In this document: piece after piece, positions 6,480-12,928 of the stretch
Numbering within the stretch: the first letter of the stretch is position 1
Layout of the letters: every line of letters begins with the position of its first letter
NCBI GenBank assembly: GCA_035293845.1
Contig: DATGMB010000003.1
Coordinates: forward strand, 1 to 12,928
Length of the DNA stretch: 12,928 nt
From: DATGMB01 sp035293845
GTDB taxonomy: Bacteria; Acidobacteriota; Terriglobia; Bryobacterales; Bryobacteraceae
Direction of reading: 5' to 3'
Made by a program: the position numbers and the translations under genes
The notes under the pieces: generated by a model
Databases searched by the model: none
Seen by the model: the letters and a program-made list of their open reading frames with translations, nothing else
Told to the model about the DNA's origin: nothing

Positions 6480-7849
6480 TGGGACCCTGCAAAAGAGCCG
6501 CGGCCGTCGGGGAGCGGTGCGCACCCGCCTTAGCGCTCGGGCTTTTGGCAGTCTTCTGCCTGAATGCCGCCGACCTCCGGCTGATCGATGCCGTGAAACG
6601 CCGGGATCACCGGCTGCTCGCCACCCTGGTTTCGGCAAAGGCGCCGGTCAACGAGGCCCAGCCGGATGGAGCGACGGCGCTCTCCTGGGCCGCGTACCTC
6701 GATGATCGCCAATCCGCCGCGGCGCTGCTCGCGGCGGGCGCCAAGGTCAATACGGCGGACGAATACGGCGAGACGCCGTTGACGCTGGCCTGCTCGACGG
6801 GCGATGCGCCGCTGGTCCACAGCCTGCTCGAAGCCGGAGCCGACGCCAAAGCCGCCCGGTGGAATGGCGAGACGGCGCTCATGATCGCGGCCAATTCCGG
6901 GAGCGTGGATGCCGTGCGCGATCTGATCGCCCACGGCGCGCCGGTCAATGCGGCGGAATCCCGCAAAGGACAGACGGCCCTGATGTGGGCGGCAGCCGAA
7001 GGGCATGCCGATGTCGTCAAGCTGCTGATCGAGAAGGGCGCGGACGTCAAGGCAGTCTCCAAACACGGCTTCACGGCGCTGGTCTTCGCGGCGGTGAAGA
7101 ATAACAGCGCGATCGTGCGGAATTTGGTGGCCGCGGGCGCCGATCCGAACTACTCGCTGCCGGACGGCACCCGGCCGCTGACGGTCGCGGCTTCCTACCA
7201 CAGCGACGCGGCGGCGGTGGCGCTGGTCGAGGCGGGGGCCGATCCGAACGTGGCCGATCCGGGCGGCAATTCGCCGCTGCACTTTGCCGCGCAGGCGGGC
7301 GATGTGAAACTGATTCAAGCCCTGCTGGCCAAGGGCGCGAACCCCAACCCCAGGACCCATAAGGTTACATTCGGCGGACGCGGCGGCGGGGGTGGCTTCT
7401 TCCGGCCCGTGGGCGAGCAGACGCCGCTGATGATGGCCGCGCGTGCCAACCACGTCGAGGCCATGCGGGCGCTCGTGGCTGGCGGGGCCGATCCCAAGCT
7501 GAAAGCCCAGGACGGCAGCACGCTGCTGATGGCCGCGGCCGGCAGCGGGCACATCGAGGCGGTGCGTTACGCCTACGAGCTCGATCCGGAAGTGAAGGTG
7601 GTGAACGACCAGGGCGCCACGCTGATGCACGCCGCCGTGACCGGCACCATGCAGACTTCGACGCAGGCGCAGATTTGCGAGGTGGTCCGCTTCCTGGCCG
7701 AAAAGGGCGCGCCGCTCGATGAGCGCGACGCGCGCGGCCGGACGCCGATTGCGGTCGCCAACGTGATCCCGATCGATAAGGCCGTGGAGCTGCTCGCCGA
7801 CCTGATTGTCAAGAGCGGGGCGCAGCCGAAGATTTCGCCCAAACGTTAG
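6479..7849 (+). CDS. Exported ankyrin-repeat protein
   Basis: A 456-residue protein with a signal peptide (about 1-30, hydrophobic ALALGLLAVFCLNA) followed by roughly ten to twelve ankyrin repeats from about 31 to 450. Typical repeat signatures are GETPLTLACSTGDAPLVHSL (97-116), GQTALMWAAAEGHADVVKLL (164-183) and NSPLHFAAQAGDVKLIQALL (264-283). A glycine-rich insertion (about 294-313, with GGRGGGGGFF) interrupts the array between repeats eight and nine. Ankyrin arrays bind proteins, so this is probably a periplasmic scaffold for the DUF1592/DUF1552 pair. No enzymatic domain is visible. ATG at 6479 overlaps the previous stop (TGATG); without a clear Shine-Dalgarno sequence, translation likely restarts after termination. 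A longer upstream frame is rejected because it overlaps DUF1552 and lacks the leader. The TAG at 7847-7849 abuts the stop codon of the opposite-strand gene directly. Confidence 0.9.
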   Translation: MGPCKRAAAVGERCAPALALGLLAVFCLNAADLRLIDAVKRRDHRLLATLVSAKAPVNEAQPDGATALSWAAYLDDRQSAAALLAAGAKVNTADEYGETPLTLACSTGDAPLVHSLLEAGADAKAARWNGETALMIAANSGSVDAVRDLIAHGAPVNAAESRKGQTALMWAAAEGHADVVKLLIEKGADVKAVSKHGFTALVFAAVKNNSAIVRNLVAAGADPNYSLPDGTRPLTVAASYHSDAAAVALVEAGADPNVADPGGNSPLHFAAQAGDVKLIQALLAKGANPNPRTHKVTFGGRGGGGGFFRPVGEQTPLMMAARANHVEAMRALVAGGADPKLKAQDGSTLLMAAAGSGHIEAVRYAYELDPEVKVVNDQGATLMHAAVTGTMQTSTQAQICEVVRFLAEKGAPLDERDARGRTPIAVANVIPIDKAVELLADLIVKSGAQPKISPKR

Positions 7850-9070
7850 CTATTCGCGGCAAACATTGGCGCGCACCGTGTTCCAGTCCGCCGCGATCCC
7901 TGGTGCGCGGCCTACGCACCGGCTCTTCATTTTATAGCCGCTGATTTCGTTATCCTCGACCGTATTTCCGCGCGCCGGCGCGGGGCGCTCCGCTTTGCGG
8001 CCGAGATAAATGCCGCTGTCGAGCATATCGGGTTCATCCGGCACGTAGCCGCAGCCGTCGCAGTGCGAGGTATTCAGGTTCCGCAGATGGTTGCGGGCAA
8101 CGGCGTGGCCGGTCCCGATTACGAAAATCCCGCCGTAGAGCACGTTCTCCAGCGTGTTGTCCGTCAGCCGGATGTTCCGCGACTGCATGTCCGGGTTGGT
8201 GTTGTTGAGCACGATTCCGTAGCCGCCGACGTCTTTGCAGGAATTTTCGCTGACCTCGCCATCGTGGAAGCCGTCGAGGTCGATGCACTTGCCGTTGATG
8301 TTCTCGAAGCGATTCTTCGCGTACGTGCTCCCCTCGACATTGCCCGCCGTATCGAGCGCCGCCGGCGTCGCGTCCACCGCATCCTTGGGGTACCCGATCG
8401 CCGCACCCGTGTTGCCCCGGACCGTAACCCGGACCGCATGCCCGGCCTGCACCGCATCGCGCCCGATCGTCTCGAACCGGTTGTCCTCGATCGCGCCAGG
8501 GCCGTTCCGCGGCGACGTGTAGAGGGAATGCGTCCAGACGCCATTTCCCAGGATGCCGCGCAGGGTGCAGGCCGTCACGCGGAAATCGGCGGTGCCTTCT
8601 TCGAGCAGGATGCCGCCGGTGGTGTTGTTCTTGCCGGCCTCGTTCCGTGAACCGCAATCGGTCACAGCCGCGCTCTCGATCGTGATCTTCTGCGCGCGGC
8701 TCACCAGTATGCCGAACCCGCCCACGCGGCGGATGTTCACGTGCTCAACGGTGACGCCTTCAATGCCCTCAACCAGGATTCCATTGCCCCGCGTGAATTT
8801 CGCGAACGGCACATTCCAGGGCGGCAGCCCGGCGCGGATCTCGCCATTGCCTTCGATCGTGAAGTCGCGCAGATGCGCCGGGCCGGTCACCACGATGGCC
8901 GCGCGCCCGCGGAAATCCGGCGCCATCCGCAGCACCGTGCCGGCCGGCGCGCCGCGGACCTCGCCGGAAACGGACATCTCCTCATGGAGCTCAACCACTC
9001 CCGCGGGCAGCACGGTGGCACGCGGCGCGGCCTGCGGCAAGGCGAGGAGCACGGCGACCAGCCACCGCAC
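7850..9070 (-). CDS. Secreted right-handed parallel beta-helix protein
   Basis: A 406-residue protein with a short signal peptide (MRWLVAVLLALPQA) and then repeated short beta-rungs of the PbH1 type. Examples are FTRGNGILVEGIEGVTVEHV, GGFGILVSRAQKITIES, TGGILLEEGTADFRVTA and GYGIVLNNTNP. This is the fold of pectate lyases, carbohydrate-binding surface proteins and some polysaccharide epimerases. I see no clear catalytic set, so its substrate is unknown; a glycan is the natural guess. An unusual CDGCG motif in the C-terminal third could form a disulphide or bind metal. GTG at 9070 follows the methyltransferase stop by 1 nt, with GAGG at 9080-9083, 9 nt upstream, so the two genes are co-transcribed. 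The TAG at 7850-7852 directly touches the stop of the ankyrin gene. Confidence 0.82.
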   Translation of the reverse strand: MRWLVAVLLALPQAAPRATVLPAGVVELHEEMSVSGEVRGAPAGTVLRMAPDFRGRAAIVVTGPAHLRDFTIEGNGEIRAGLPPWNVPFAKFTRGNGILVEGIEGVTVEHVNIRRVGGFGILVSRAQKITIESAAVTDCGSRNEAGKNNTTGGILLEEGTADFRVTACTLRGILGNGVWTHSLYTSPRNGPGAIEDNRFETIGRDAVQAGHAVRVTVRGNTGAAIGYPKDAVDATPAALDTAGNVEGSTYAKNRFENINGKCIDLDGFHDGEVSENSCKDVGGYGIVLNNTNPDMQSRNIRLTDNTLENVLYGGIFVIGTGHAVARNHLRNLNTSHCDGCGYVPDEPDMLDSGIYLGRKAERPAPARGNTVEDNEISGYKMKSRCVGRAPGIAADWNTVRANVCRE

Positions 9071-9071
9071 C

Positions 9072-10340
9072 TTACCCGACCTCGATGCCGATCGGCGGAA
9101 ACTCCCGCCTACCCACCGCGAGCCGCAGCACGTGGCCGCCCGGCGCGGTGCCGTCCGGCAGGTGGAAATTGAACTCGTACGTCTGCTTGGTGCGGTCCGT
9201 GCAGAATGCGTCGAGTCCGCGCACCGGCAGTCCGTCCACCGTAGCCGCGAATTCCTCCGGCCGCGCCAGGTCGCGCATCACCACCTTGAGAATGCCGCTC
9301 GAAGTGCGCTGGTTCTGCAGAAGGTTCACGCCGTCGGTCACCTGCGCGATGCGCGGCACGGCAGGGCCGGCGGGGATAATTCGGACCGTGCCGGCGAGGT
9401 CCGGCGGCGCAAGCCGCACTGCGACGATTCCGGTGCGGATGCCGGCCGGCAGGATGGCGTTGATCTGCGTCACGCCGTCGGCGGCCGGCGGGCCAATGTA
9501 GACGGGGCGGCAGGCGAGGCCATCGGCGGTGACGGCGAGGCCGTTGAGGTCCACTCCCGCAGGCCAGTGGCTGACGAAGATCGAAATCGCGGCCGATGGG
9601 CCGGAATTCGGGACGGCGGGCTCGCCGGTCAGCGCATTGCTGATATTGCGGATTGCCGGATCGCCGGCGCGCAGGCCATGGGCCTGAACCACCGGCTTGC
9701 GCATCGTGACCCACATGTACTGCGTCCAGATATCCTCAAGTGCGAGGAGCTGGAACCCTTGCTCGCGCGCGAACGAGCGGACTTCCTCCGGCGCGATGCG
9801 CACGCCGCTCCAGGTGTCGTACTGCTTCGCCGTCGCGGGCAGTCCGTTCAACTGGCATCGCAGCACGCCGCCGGGCTTCAGCACGCGCCACGCTTCGCGA
9901 AGGTATTGGAACACCACCTCGCGGCTGGGAATGTGCTGGAATACGGCGTAGGAGTAGACGAAATCGAATCTGGCTTCCGGGAACGCGGCGAGATCCGAGC
10001 CGGAAGCCCGCTGCGGGTGCGCATGGGGAATGTCGCGCAGGCGCTCGCGGGCGAGCCGGATCATTTCATCGGAAACGTCGACGCCGTGGATTTCGCCGAA
10101 ATAGCGCGCCATCGGCCGCATCAGGCGGCCGGGGCCGCAGCCGATCTCGAGCGCGGCATCGCGCGCGGCAAGGCGCGGCAGCTCGGCGGTGAGGCCGCGC
10201 ACGACGTCGCGGGCGGTGGCGAAGAATTCCTCCTCGTCCTGCTCGCGGCGGCCGAACGCGACGTAATAGTGGGCGTCCTCGGCGGCGCGGCGGTTCCAGT
10301 CCGCTCGCATGCGCTCCAGGGTGTCTTCCATGCGATGCAC
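9072..10340 (-). CDS. SAM methyltransferase fused to Solibacter-type beta domain
   Basis: A 422-residue two-part protein. Residues about 10-215 form a class I SAM-dependent methyltransferase of the type 11 kind: motif I LEIGCGPGR (64-72), post-I acidic loop GVDVS (86-90), motif around DFVYSYAVFQHI (126-137) and LKPGGVL (154-160). Residues about 235-420 are beta-rich. The stretch FVSHWPAGVDLNGLAVTADG and later TQINAILPAGIRTG (291-304) closely resemble the TIGR03437 C-terminal module common in Solibacter proteins. No signal peptide is seen, although that module usually sits on exported proteins, so the fusion is odd. The start is either GTG 10340 or ATG 10331, three codons downstream; neither has a good ribosome site. 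The gene lies head to head with the Wzt-like gene and is followed 1 nt later by the beta-helix gene. A role in modifying a surface polysaccharide is inferred from the neighbours only. Confidence 0.8.
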   Translation of the reverse strand: MHRMEDTLERMRADWNRRAAEDAHYYVAFGRREQDEEEFFATARDVVRGLTAELPRLAARDAALEIGCGPGRLMRPMARYFGEIHGVDVSDEMIRLARERLRDIPHAHPQRASGSDLAAFPEARFDFVYSYAVFQHIPSREVVFQYLREAWRVLKPGGVLRCQLNGLPATAKQYDTWSGVRIAPEEVRSFAREQGFQLLALEDIWTQYMWVTMRKPVVQAHGLRAGDPAIRNISNALTGEPAVPNSGPSAAISIFVSHWPAGVDLNGLAVTADGLACRPVYIGPPAADGVTQINAILPAGIRTGIVAVRLAPPDLAGTVRIIPAGPAVPRIAQVTDGVNLLQNQRTSSGILKVVMRDLARPEEFAATVDGLPVRGLDAFCTDRTKQTYEFNFHLPDGTAPGGHVLRLAVGRREFPPIGIEVG

Positions 10341-10367
10341 CCATGATAACGCGCTACCCTACGGATA

Positions 10368-11249
10368 ATGGCTCTTATGTTTCGCCTTCCCGGCTGGAAC
10401 GCGGAAGCGCCCGCGGGGGCGGTCATCGGCATCGTCGGGGAAGACGGCTCCGGCAAATCGCGCCTGTTGCGCTCCGCGGATGCTCCGGGCGCCCGCTATC
10501 TCGGCCCCGGCGACGCGCTCGATCTTTCACCCGCGCCCGCGATCCTCATCGACCACACCTTCGCCCGTTACGACGCGCTGGCGCGCGCGCGGGCGGCGCT
10601 GGCGCTCGAACAGTTGCGGCGCGCGGGCACGACGGTGCTGATCGCCTCGCATGAAGAGGATTTGCTGCGCCGCATGGCCGATGAAATCTGGTGGCTGGAT
10701 GGCGGGCGCCTCGCCGGGCGCGGCGATCCGGGCGAGGTCCTGACAGCCTACCGCCGGCACATCGCGGCGCGCCTCCGCTCATGGGGCGAAGGCATGCCGG
10801 CTCCGCTTGCGCCGCGCATGCGCCGCGGCGACGGCCGCGCGGAGGTGCTGGCGATCGAGCTCGTCGGCGAGAGCGGCTGCGCGACGTTGGTGTGGCGCAG
10901 CGGCGAGCTGGCGGTGGTCAAAGTGCGCGTGCGATTCCATGCCGCAGTGGCCGATCCGGTGATCGGGATCATGATCCGCACGCGGATCGGGCTGAACGTT
11001 TACGGCACGAATACGGAGCTCGAAAAGCTGAAGCTGGGCCCGCGCGCCGCGGGCGACACCATCGAAGTGAGCTTCGCCTTCCGCTGCGAGTTGTGCCCGG
11101 AGGAGTACACCCTGACCGCGGCGTCGCACGACCCGGACGGCGTCTGGCACGACTGGCTGGAGGATGCCGTCGCGTTCGCAGTAACCGACGACCGCTACAC
11201 GGCCGGCGTGGCGAACCTGCGGGCGCGGGTGAGCTGTACTGTAATCTAG
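10368..11249 (+). CDS. Reduced ABC ATPase with Wzt-like C-terminal domain
   Basis: A 293-residue protein resembling the ATP-binding subunit of O-polysaccharide exporters (Wzt), but strongly shortened. It has an intact Walker A GEDGSGKS (24-31), then only about 30 residues to a Walker B strand AILIDH (58-63). The catalytic glutamate is replaced by H63. The H-loop histidine is kept (IASHEED, H95), and its spacing from Walker B is normal for an ABC ATPase. The Q-loop, helical subdomain and LSGGQ-type signature are absent, roughly 90-100 residues fewer than usual. Residues about 157-285 look like the Wzt C-terminal carbohydrate-binding domain (for example MIRTRIGLNVYGTN, 202-215). It may bind nucleotide without transporting. 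No Wzm-like permease is in the window. ATG 10368 (or 10377) has no clear ribosome site, and 27 bp separate it from the divergent methyltransferase start. Confidence 0.72.
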   Translation: MALMFRLPGWNAEAPAGAVIGIVGEDGSGKSRLLRSADAPGARYLGPGDALDLSPAPAILIDHTFARYDALARARAALALEQLRRAGTTVLIASHEEDLLRRMADEIWWLDGGRLAGRGDPGEVLTAYRRHIAARLRSWGEGMPAPLAPRMRRGDGRAEVLAIELVGESGCATLVWRSGELAVVKVRVRFHAAVADPVIGIMIRTRIGLNVYGTNTELEKLKLGPRAAGDTIEVSFAFRCELCPEEYTLTAASHDPDGVWHDWLEDAVAFAVTDDRYTAGVANLRARVSCTVI

Positions 11250-11285
11250 TCGCTGTAGAGTCTAACGAAACCTGAGGTTCGCGTC

Positions 11286-12235
11286 TTGTCTATGGTGGAT
11301 ACCGACAACAATCATGCGGAGTGCTGGGTCGACCGTCTGGAAGGCAGTTGGGTGCGAACTGGGCCGCGATTCACGGTGCACGCCGGAAAACCGATCAGAG
11401 TCGGGCTCTTCTCAGCCAGGCGTTCGAGGGGAAGGTTGCACCGGACACCAGTCTGGTCGTATTTGGTTCAATCGCCAGAAATGAGATGACGTCGGGCAGC
11501 GATTCCGACTGGATTCTCTTAGTCGATGGACAGGCTGCGCCCGAACATGCCGACCAGCGGCACACCATCGCAGCGGAACTCAAAAAGCTCCGCTTTCGGG
11601 CGCCCGGCAGATCCGGCATTTTTGGGTGCATGATCGGCAGTCACGACATTGTGCACGAAATTGGCGGTGAAGACGATACCAATTCCAACACAACGCGCCG
11701 GGTGCTCCTGTTGCTTGAGTCCTGGCCGGTCGGAAATCGCGAGGCGTACGATCGGGTTCGGCGCCAGATTCTCAACCGCTACTTGCGGGATGACCGCGGG
11801 CTTACTCGCAGCCGCGGCAGCATCAAAGTGCCGCGGTTCCTCTTGAATGACTTGACTCGGTATTGGCGGACGGTAACAGTCGATTTCGTGTATAAGCAAC
11901 GTTCAGAAGCTGGAGAGAAGTGGGCTCTCCGGAACGCCAAGCTACGGATGTCGCGGAAGCTCGTGTTTGCATCAGGTCTCCTGCGATGTTTCTTCTGTCA
12001 GTTGGACCCCGAAGCGGCCGAAGCTCGCGACTATCTCGCCGGCCCGCACCACGACGTCTCGCGACTTCTGGCCTACATGGAAGCGCAACTGCGTCAGGCC
12101 CCGCTGGAATTGTTAGCTCGAGCCGCGTTAAGGCCTGAGGTTCAAGAAAGTACGCAGCGGAAATTGTTCGAGAGCTACGATCGATTTCTGTCGCTCCTCA
12201 ACAATAAGAAAAAACGGCTCTGCGCAGGAATATGA
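11286..12235 (+). CDS. Nucleotidyltransferase-fold protein with apparent -1 frameshift
   Basis: A polymerase-beta-superfamily nucleotidyltransferase: GSIAR (61-65 of the joined product) and SDSDW (72-76) are the nucleotide- and metal-binding motifs. The rest is mainly helical, with a conserved-looking block VPRFLLNDLTRYWRTVTVDF. The reading frame is broken. Residues 1-35 are in the frame of TTG 11286 (or ATG 11292), with TGAGGT at 11273-11278 as ribosome site. From the A4 run at 11387-11390 the protein continues one base back, joining HAGK to TDQSRALL, for about 316 residues in all. Read alone, the second frame could start at GTG 11321, but its first 23 or so residues look unnatural. This may be a real mutation, a sequencing error or programmed slippage. 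The last few codons probably belong to the adjacent insertion sequence. Codon use is more AT-leaning than in the neighbours. Substrate unknown; tRNA-like, toxin-antitoxin or resistance roles all occur in the superfamily. Confidence 0.68.
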
Positions 12236-12928
12236 ACGGGTGAGCTAAACTCGCATGGTTGACCGAGAGGGAATTCACGAAGATTCTGGACTGGCCGGGA
12301 TACCGCGTGTACCGGCATGAGATTGATGAGAGGTCGCGGATATTGAAGCTCTGGGTCCGTCGAAAGCGCGGCAACAAGGTTCTGATCTGCTCTGGGTGTG
12401 GCGGCCGCTGCTCGAAGGTCGAGGAGATCCGGCAGCGCGAGGTACGGGATCTGCCATGGCGAAAGTATCAAACCATCGTGGTGGTGGAGTTCTATCGGGT
12501 GCGCTGCCCCAAGTGTGGGCTGAAGGTGGAAGCGGTTGCGCAGTTGCCGAGCAAGGCGCCATTCAGCAAGGACTTCGAAGATGCCGTGGGCTTGGCGTGC
12601 GAGTCGGCTGCGGCGCGGCAGGTGGCGCGCCAGTTTGGACTGGCGGCGGGGACGGTGCGGGCGATCGATCAGCGGTATCTGGAGCGGTGGGCGAAGGCTC
12701 GGAAAAAGCCGGTGTTGCGGCAGATGGGCGTGGATGAGATCTACGTGGGAAAGACGCAGAAGTTCCTGACGGTGGTGAGCAATCTGCAGACGGGCGAGCC
12801 GCTGTGGTTTGGTCCGGACCGCAAGCAAGAGACGCTCGACGAGTTCTTCCGAACGGAACTGAGCGCCCTGCAGCGGGGCCGGATCACGGCGGCGTGTGTG
12901 GACATGTGGGAGCCATACACGGCGAGCA
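12216..12928 (+). mobile_element. ISL3-family insertion sequence, left part only
   Basis: The identification rests on the transposase. The left end is proposed at GGCTCT (12216-12221), because several ISL3-family inverted repeats begin with these bases and it lies about 40 bp before the transposase start, a normal distance. ISL3 elements duplicate 8 bp on insertion; here the flank would be GAAAAAAC (12208-12215), an AT-rich target. The right end lies outside the window, so neither the inverted repeat nor the duplication can be confirmed. If correct, the element enters the 3' end of the nucleotidyltransferase gene. Confidence 0.5.
12259..12928 (+). CDS. ISL3-family transposase, N-terminal 223 residues
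   Basis: This frame runs from a TTG at 12259 off the right edge, with 223 codons visible. It has the ISL3 plan. An N-terminal zinc-finger region has the pairs C44/C47 (CSGC) and C83/C86 (CPKC). A helix-turn-helix follows (about 115-137, with ARQVARQFGLAAGTVRAID). The start of the DDE catalytic domain comes next: GVDEIYVGK with D159, then CVDMWEPY with D215, which is the typical aspartate-x-W-x-x-Y arrangement of the family. The third catalytic residue is beyond the window. There is no frame upstream of 12244 because of a TGA at 12241, so TTG 12259 is the only normal start. The ATG at 12255 is in another frame and soon hits a stop. The visible part appears intact, so the element may be active. 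Confidence 0.88.
   Translation, partial: MTEREFTKILDWPGYRVYRHEIDERSRILKLWVRRKRGNKVLICSGCGGRCSKVEEIRQREVRDLPWRKYQTIVVVEFYRVRCPKCGLKVEAVAQLPSKAPFSKDFEDAVGLACESAAARQVARQFGLAAGTVRAIDQRYLERWAKARKKPVLRQMGVDEIYVGKTQKFLTVVSNLQTGEPLWFGPDRKQETLDEFFRTELSALQRGRITAACVDMWEPYTAS

Noticed and set aside
5181..6638. Long antisense frame (485 codons) across the DUF1552 gene
   Set aside because: Arg/Gly/Val-rich translation with no motif, opposite a recognised exported protein with coupled starts and stops.
8553..10346. Plus-strand frame of 597 codons across the beta-helix and methyltransferase genes
   Set aside because: It runs antisense through two genes with clear signal peptide, beta-helix and SAM motifs. 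Its own translation is low in recognisable structure.
11286..11489. Separate 67-residue gene
   Set aside because: Its first half reads as the N-terminus of the nucleotidyltransferase, and its second half, after the A-run, loses any protein-like character.
12175..12828. Minus-strand frame of 217 codons over the right end
   Set aside because: It lies antisense to a transposase with zinc-finger, helix-turn-helix and DDE motifs, and is rich in Leu/Arg/His/Pro without any motif.

Overview
The window is a GC-rich (by eye, roughly two-thirds GC) bacterial chromosomal segment. Its gene content points to Acidobacteriota, most likely the Solibacter/Bryobacter group. Three things suggest this: the run of a DUF1592-type cytochrome protein, a DUF1552 protein and an exported ankyrin protein; a C-terminal domain resembling the Solibacter-type TIGR03437 module; and the wealth of secreted proteins. 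Planctomycetota or Verrucomicrobiota are the main alternatives. No marker gene (rRNA, ribosomal protein) is present to settle this, and I see no tRNA, rRNA or CRISPR array.

Layout. (1) 1-228 (+): the C-terminal piece of an unrecognised gene, open at the left edge. (2) 2634-339 (-): a two-gene unit made of a membrane-anchored or exported TPR protein overlapping by 11 nt a GT28/MGDG-synthase-like glycosyltransferase. (3) 2635-2796: a divergent regulatory region with two GTTAAC palindromes 105 bp apart, a hairpin followed by a T-run, and a good sigma70-like promoter reading right. (4) 2797-7849 (+): a tightly coupled three-gene operon of exported proteins (DUF1592-family cytochrome, DUF1552, ankyrin repeats), each start codon overlapping the previous stop. 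(5) 10340-7850 (-): a second two-gene unit made of a methyltransferase fused to a Solibacter-type beta domain, then a secreted right-handed beta-helix protein. This unit meets the ankyrin gene stop codon to stop codon with no spacer. (6) 10368-11249 (+): a very small ABC-ATPase-like protein with a Wzt-type carbohydrate-binding C-terminus, head to head with the methyltransferase. (7) 11286-12235 (+): a polymerase-beta-fold nucleotidyltransferase with an apparent -1 frameshift near its N-terminus. (8) 12216-12928 (+): the left part of an ISL3-family insertion sequence whose transposase runs off the right edge.

How the genes may work together. The 2797-7849 operon looks like a periplasmic redox/unknown-function module of the kind that is common and mostly uncharacterised in these phyla. 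The methyltransferase and the Wzt-like protein recall O-polysaccharide chain termination (a methyltransferase caps the chain and Wzt-C recognises the cap), but the ATPase here has lost its Q-loop, signature helix and catalytic glutamate, and no permease is visible. This is the most unusual pair in the window. The right end (from about 11250) is more AT-leaning and carries a frameshifted gene and an IS, so it looks like a small accessory insertion zone.
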